Source of the DNA: Natronoglomus mannanivorans
GTDB taxonomy: Archaea > Halobacteriota > Halobacteria > Halobacteriales > Natrialbaceae
Length of the DNA stretch: 64,000 bases
Assembly: GCA_025517485.1 (NCBI GenBank)
Contig: JAOPKB010000001.1
Span: 496,001 to 560,000, forward strand
Direction of reading: 5' to 3'
The notes beneath the pieces were generated by a model. It saw nothing but the letters and a program-made list of their open reading frames with translations, made no database searches and had not been told where the DNA came from. This document shows positions 61,220 through 64,000 of this stretch, piece by piece. Each line of letters begins with the position of its first letter. Within the stretch, counting starts at the first letter, position 1. Made by a program: the position numbers and the translations under genes.

Positions 61220-62773
61220 TTAGCAGGCGAGGGCGATCGTTTCCGCGTCTGCCGAAGCGAACTGGTAGTTTTCGTTCGTCTGCATGCTGATCTGTACCGA
61301 GCTGGCCTCGCCGCCGTTTTCTGCGACCGCGATCGCGGCGTGTTGTTCGTTGAGGTTGAGCTGGCCGACGTACTGGACCTGTTCGATCATCGCAGTCGTG
61401 TACTGATCGACGTCGTTCAGCTGCTCGCTGTTGCCATCGTAATCGAAGGAGAAGCGCTCGTTGTCGGTAACGTCGTCGCCGCCGACGGTGAGCGTCGAAC
61501 GGTCGGTGTACACCGTGCCTTCGATGCCGTCTCCGGCGACGTTCGCCGCGCTGGCGGCTCCGATCTGAGCGTTGTAGTTCTCCTGCGTGGACATCTGAAC
61601 TGCCGCCGCATCGCTCTCGTTGGTCGCGATCGCGACGGCCATGTTCTGCATGTTGATGTTGATCTGTTCGACGCTCTGGTACTGGGTTACGCTGGCTTCG
61701 GCGTACTGGGAGTCGCCGTCGTCTTTCTTCTCGACTCCATCCTTGTCGCCTTTCTTGTCCTTGTCCGTCGTCAGCACTTCACCGCCACCGTCGGTGACCG
61801 CGGATACCGCGTTCATCCCGCTCATCTGGCCGATGATGTTCGCGGCATCGGCGCTACCGAACTGGGTGTTGAGGTTCGTCTGGTCGGTGACCTGAATCGC
61901 CGTGGCGGTACTGTTGTCGCCGATAGCGATCGCCACTGCAGCACCTTGCTCGTTGACGTTCATCTGGTCGACGTCCTGGGACTGTTCGACGGACGCCTCT
62001 GCGAACTGGGACCCACTGAGATCGGATCCGTCGTCGCCTTTCTTCTTCTTGTCGCCGTCACCGTCCGTCGTGTAGACGTTCGTCGCGTTCGCAACGCCTT
62101 GCTGGAGGTTCTCGTTGTACTGTTCGCTTTGCTGGAGTGCGATCGACTCACTGCCGTCCTCTGCGATCGCGATCGCCGTACTCTGGTTGTTGTAGTTGAG
62201 CTGGTCGACTTCCTGGTGCTGGTTGACAGTCGCGACAGCGGTCTGTGAGACGCTGTCACCGTCACCGCCACTGTCACCTTTCTTGTCCTTCTCGTCCATC
62301 ACGGCCCAACCGTCGAACTCCTGTCCGTTACCGTTTCCGAGCAGGATGTAAACCTCGCCAACGTTCTCGAACTGGTCCTGGCGAACCTCGTTCGTCGCGT
62401 CCGCTTCGGCGAGTTGCTCGTTGTCGTTGTACTGGTTGGCTTCCTGAACCGCGGTCGCCTCACCGCCGTCGATCGACACGGAGGTCGCACCCGCTTGCGT
62501 GTTGATGTTCACCTGATCGACGTCCTGATACTGGATGATCTCCGCGACGGAGTCCTGCTCGAGTTCGTCCGACGCGTGAGCCTGTACGTACTCTTCGAGG
62601 CTCGTGTCCTCGAGGTCAGCGCCGAAGGAGAGGTAGAGTGCTTCGCCGTTGTCGAGGGTCTGTACGCCGTTGTCGGTCGACTCTTGGCCCGCAGCCGCGG
62701 GAACGAACGCGGCCAGCGAGAGAACGAGCATGCCGACCATGAAAACTGTCGTGAGTTGTGATCGTATCGTCAT
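61220..62773 (-). CDS. Secreted Q/N-rich repeat protein, curlin-like pattern
   Basis: A 517-residue secreted protein. Residues 1-30 form a signal peptide (hydrophobic core near VFMVGMLVLSLAAFVPAAAG). Five repeats (about 75-130, 177-233, 256-313, 356-412, 456-513) each hold two copies, 27-28 residues apart, of Q-x3-Q-x-N-x-N-x-Q; first copies start at Q83, Q187, Q266, Q366 and Q467, second at Q110, Q214, Q294, Q393 and Q494. Each copy is followed by an Ala/Ile-rich strand such as AVAIA. The first three linkers between repeats are charged (DEKDKKGD-like). The only Cys is the last residue (517). The pattern resembles curlin repeats of bacterial functional amyloids; no export genes are adjacent. 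Confidence 0.7.
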   Translation of the reverse strand: MTIRSQLTTVFMVGMLVLSLAAFVPAAAGQESTDNGVQTLDNGEALYLSFGADLEDTSLEEYVQAHASDELEQDSVAEIIQYQDVDQVNINTQAGATSVSIDGGEATAVQEANQYNDNEQLAEADATNEVRQDQFENVGEVYILLGNGNGQEFDGWAVMDEKDKKGDSGGDGDSVSQTAVATVNQHQEVDQLNYNNQSTAIAIAEDGSESIALQQSEQYNENLQQGVANATNVYTTDGDGDKKKKGDDGSDLSGSQFAEASVEQSQDVDQMNVNEQGAAVAIAIGDNSTATAIQVTDQTNLNTQFGSADAANIIGQMSGMNAVSAVTDGGGEVLTTDKDKKGDKDGVEKKDDGDSQYAEASVTQYQSVEQININMQNMAVAIATNESDAAAVQMSTQENYNAQIGAASAANVAGDGIEGTVYTDRSTLTVGGDDVTDNERFSFDYDGNSEQLNDVDQYTTAMIEQVQYVGQLNLNEQHAAIAVAENGGEASSVQISMQTNENYQFASADAETIALAC

Positions 62774-63339
62774 TGTGTATTTCTGGATTCGTTTGATGTG
62801 ATCCGTGAGTGTCTTTTGTTTCTACTACTGTTCGCCGCGAAAATTCGTTCCTCGGATTCCAGTATTGTTATTGACCAATTGGAAACGAGAAGAGAACCCG
62901 TACCGAGCGGAATCAATGGCCTTCGATGTGGAACAGCGAAAATGCGCGCCTCTGTCGGTAGAATAAACTAGACGAATCTGTAAGTATAACAGCATTCTTG
63001 TTAGCCAACAGCCATCAACTATCCTACAGTACCAGTAGCTGCTGACTACGATCATTAAATGACAGCTAAAACAGCAATACAGTGCCTGATACGACGTTTC
63101 GATACTAGTTAGATATCGTGGCAAAAATTACCCATACATATTTCTACTAGCAATTTGTCATGGTGGCACTGAGAACCCATCAGTGTAAGTAATAACCTAC
63201 GATCGAAACGGTCACATGATCTGAATGACAGTTTTCGACTTATCCTGTAACCGTTATCCGGGTTCAAGTCGGTCGCCGGTGCCCAGTCGTGTTGCAGTGG
63301 GGCGAAAACCGTCTGCAGGTGACCCACTGGAGATTCACT
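62774..63339. other. AT-rich divergent regulatory region
   Basis: About 565 bp between the two divergent secreted-protein genes, clearly AT-richer (especially 62820-63240) than the flanking genes. Short motifs such as GACCAATTGG (62871-62880) and ATACTAGTTAGATAT (63101-63115) occur. Predicted frames in it (for example minus 62825-63124) look like noise. It likely holds both promoters and perhaps binding sites for regulators. Confidence 0.55.
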
Positions 63340-63747
63340 ATGAAACGGACACTGACGCTCGTAATGACAGTCGCACTAGTCGGGGGCCTCATGTTCATGG
63401 GGTTCGCTGGAACAGCTACCGCGCAGGACATCGAGGTCGGAATCGACGCGGAAGTCGACAACGAACAGGAAGCAAACGCTGAAAACAACATAGCCGTTGC
63501 CCAAGAGAACAACAACGCACAGGGGCAGATCGCGTCGTCGTACAGTAGCTCGGACAAGAGCGAGGCGACGACGGTTGCGGTGCAGGGACAGGACGTCGAC
63601 CAATCTAACGCCGCCAACGTCGAAGATACGACGGCGATCGCCTCCAACGAAGCCGACAACGAGGCGACCGGCGTCAACGTCGACCTCGACTTCGACCTCG
63701 ACCTCGACGACGACCTCTTCAACGGCGCCTTCCTCGGCGGACTCTAA
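63340..63747 (+). CDS. Small secreted Q/N-rich protein, partner candidate
   Basis: A 135-residue secreted protein. MKRTLTLVMTVALVGGLMFM is the start of a signal peptide ending about TATAQ-D30. The mature part has NEQEANAENNIAVAQENNNAQGQ (41-63) and VQGQDVDQSNAANVEDTTAIASNEADNEATG (81-111), sharing the Q-x-Q-D-V-D-Q-x-N motif with the 517-residue protein across the intergenic region. The C-terminus alternates Asp with hydrophobic residues (VDLDFDLDLDDDLF). The Met at 63340 begins a perfect signal peptide, and upstream in-frame residues do not fit. A T-run follows the gene. Confidence 0.7.
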   Translation: MKRTLTLVMTVALVGGLMFMGFAGTATAQDIEVGIDAEVDNEQEANAENNIAVAQENNNAQGQIASSYSSSDKSEATTVAVQGQDVDQSNAANVEDTTAIASNEADNEATGVNVDLDFDLDLDDDLFNGAFLGGL

Positions 63748-63778
63748 ACGCCCGAACACCAGCGAAGCTACATCGTAA

Positions 63779-63784
63779 TTTTTT
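63779..63784 (+). terminator. Candidate T-run terminator of the small secreted gene
   Basis: TTTTTT, about 32 bp after the stop codon. Runs of T are the usual archaeal termination signal. No stem was found beside it. Confidence 0.45.
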
Positions 63785-63849
63785 GCTGTGTCTCGTCGGA
63801 TAGCACGAGCGCCGGAGGCGCTGAGACCTCGTCGAATACACCGGTGGAA

Positions 63850-64000
63850 CTACCGTCCGTCCTCGGCTGCCACTTCTGCCTGTCGAATAACCGACCGGAC
63901 CGATCGACCGGTCGCCGTCGCGACGGCGAGTGCATCGTCGTACTCCGCACTCACGTCGTAGACGTCGCCCTCGCTGTCGCTCGCGATCTTCACGTCGACC
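63850..64000 (-). CDS. LarC-like nickel-insertion protein, C-terminal end only (cut by window)
   Basis: Only the last 49 codons are present, ending with TAG at 63850-63852: VDVKIASDSEGDVYDVSAEY then DDALAVATATGRSVRSVIRQ and a short tail. YDDA..VA..TGR.VR.VIR..E is the C-terminal helix pattern of LarC (DUF111), which loads nickel into the lactate racemase cofactor. The rest of the gene is beyond the window, so confidence is moderate. Confidence 0.5.
   Translation of the reverse strand, partial: VDVKIASDSEGDVYDVSAEYDDALAVATATGRSVRSVIRQAEVAAEDGR

Noticed and set aside
62825..63124. Minus-strand 99-codon frame in the AT-rich intergenic region
   Set aside because: Cys/Tyr-rich with no haloarchaeal composition and sits in promoter DNA.

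Overview
The window reads as a chromosome segment from a haloarchaeon (class Halobacteria). The evidence is high GC, strongly acidic proteins (poly-Asp/Glu tails on L24e, S2 and GINS), archaeal information-processing genes (RpoD/K/N, S28e, L7Ae, L24e, GINS, small primase subunit, RadB), haloarchaeal families (HalX response regulator, bacterio-opsin-activator-type HTH) and many apparently leaderless promoters with a TATA-like box 24-30 nt ahead of the start codon. I cannot name the genus. Nearly everything is chromosomal core; no transposase, integrase, CRISPR array or phage gene was seen.

Layout. 1-2.35 kb: a cut-off P-loop ATPase, a small acidic protein, superoxide dismutase and an HTH protein. 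2.7-4.2 kb: the L7Ae-S28e-L24e-Ndk operon. 4.5-9.9 kb: TmcA (tRNA-Met acetyltransferase), an SDR enzyme, a VOC protein, a DUF456 membrane protein and three small Cys-rich proteins. 9.9-18.9 kb: GluRS, polyprenyl diphosphate synthase, RNase J, isopentenyl phosphate kinase and mevalonate kinase on the minus strand, interrupted by a plus-strand amino-acid permease-Usp gene. 19.1-25.4 kb: the archaeal cluster tRNA-Ser, S13, S4, S11, RpoD, tRNA-Leu, L18e, L13, S9, RpoN, RpoK, enolase, S2. 25.7-29.3 kb: a DUF4129/DUF58 membrane operon. 29.4-35.6 kb: MoaA, an HTH regulator, RtcB ligase, a DoxX-type membrane protein, archease and a GNAT. 35.7-42.1 kb: PriS-GINS, a peroxiredoxin, Cdc48 with a small Hsp20-like partner, and an intron-containing tRNA-Met. 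42.2-49.7 kb: haloarchaeal conserved proteins, a HalX response regulator and a class II ribonucleotide reductase. 49.8-53.8 kb: trpD-F-E-G. 54.0-54.6 kb: tRNA-Val and an array of its 3' end fragments embedded in inverted repeats. 54.7-61.0 kb: envelope proteins, a CBS/HPF-like protein, RadB and a RuvC-like neighbour. 61.2-63.7 kb: two divergent secreted Q/N-rich proteins. The right edge cuts a LarC-like gene.

Two parts look least described. First, the divergent pair at 61220-63747: a 517-residue secreted protein with ten copies of a Q-x3-Q-x-N-x-N-x-Q motif in five repeats, reminiscent of curlin repeats, opposite a small secreted protein with a related motif. I infer a candidate archaeal functional amyloid or matrix protein. 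Second, the array after tRNA-Val, where the tRNA 3' end recurs and pairs with upstream arms that change together between copies.

Functional links: RtcB and archease would seal the exons of the intron-containing tRNA-Met; mevalonate kinase, isopentenyl phosphate kinase and polyprenyl synthase supply archaeal lipid precursors; the trp genes cover part of tryptophan synthesis (trpCBA not here).
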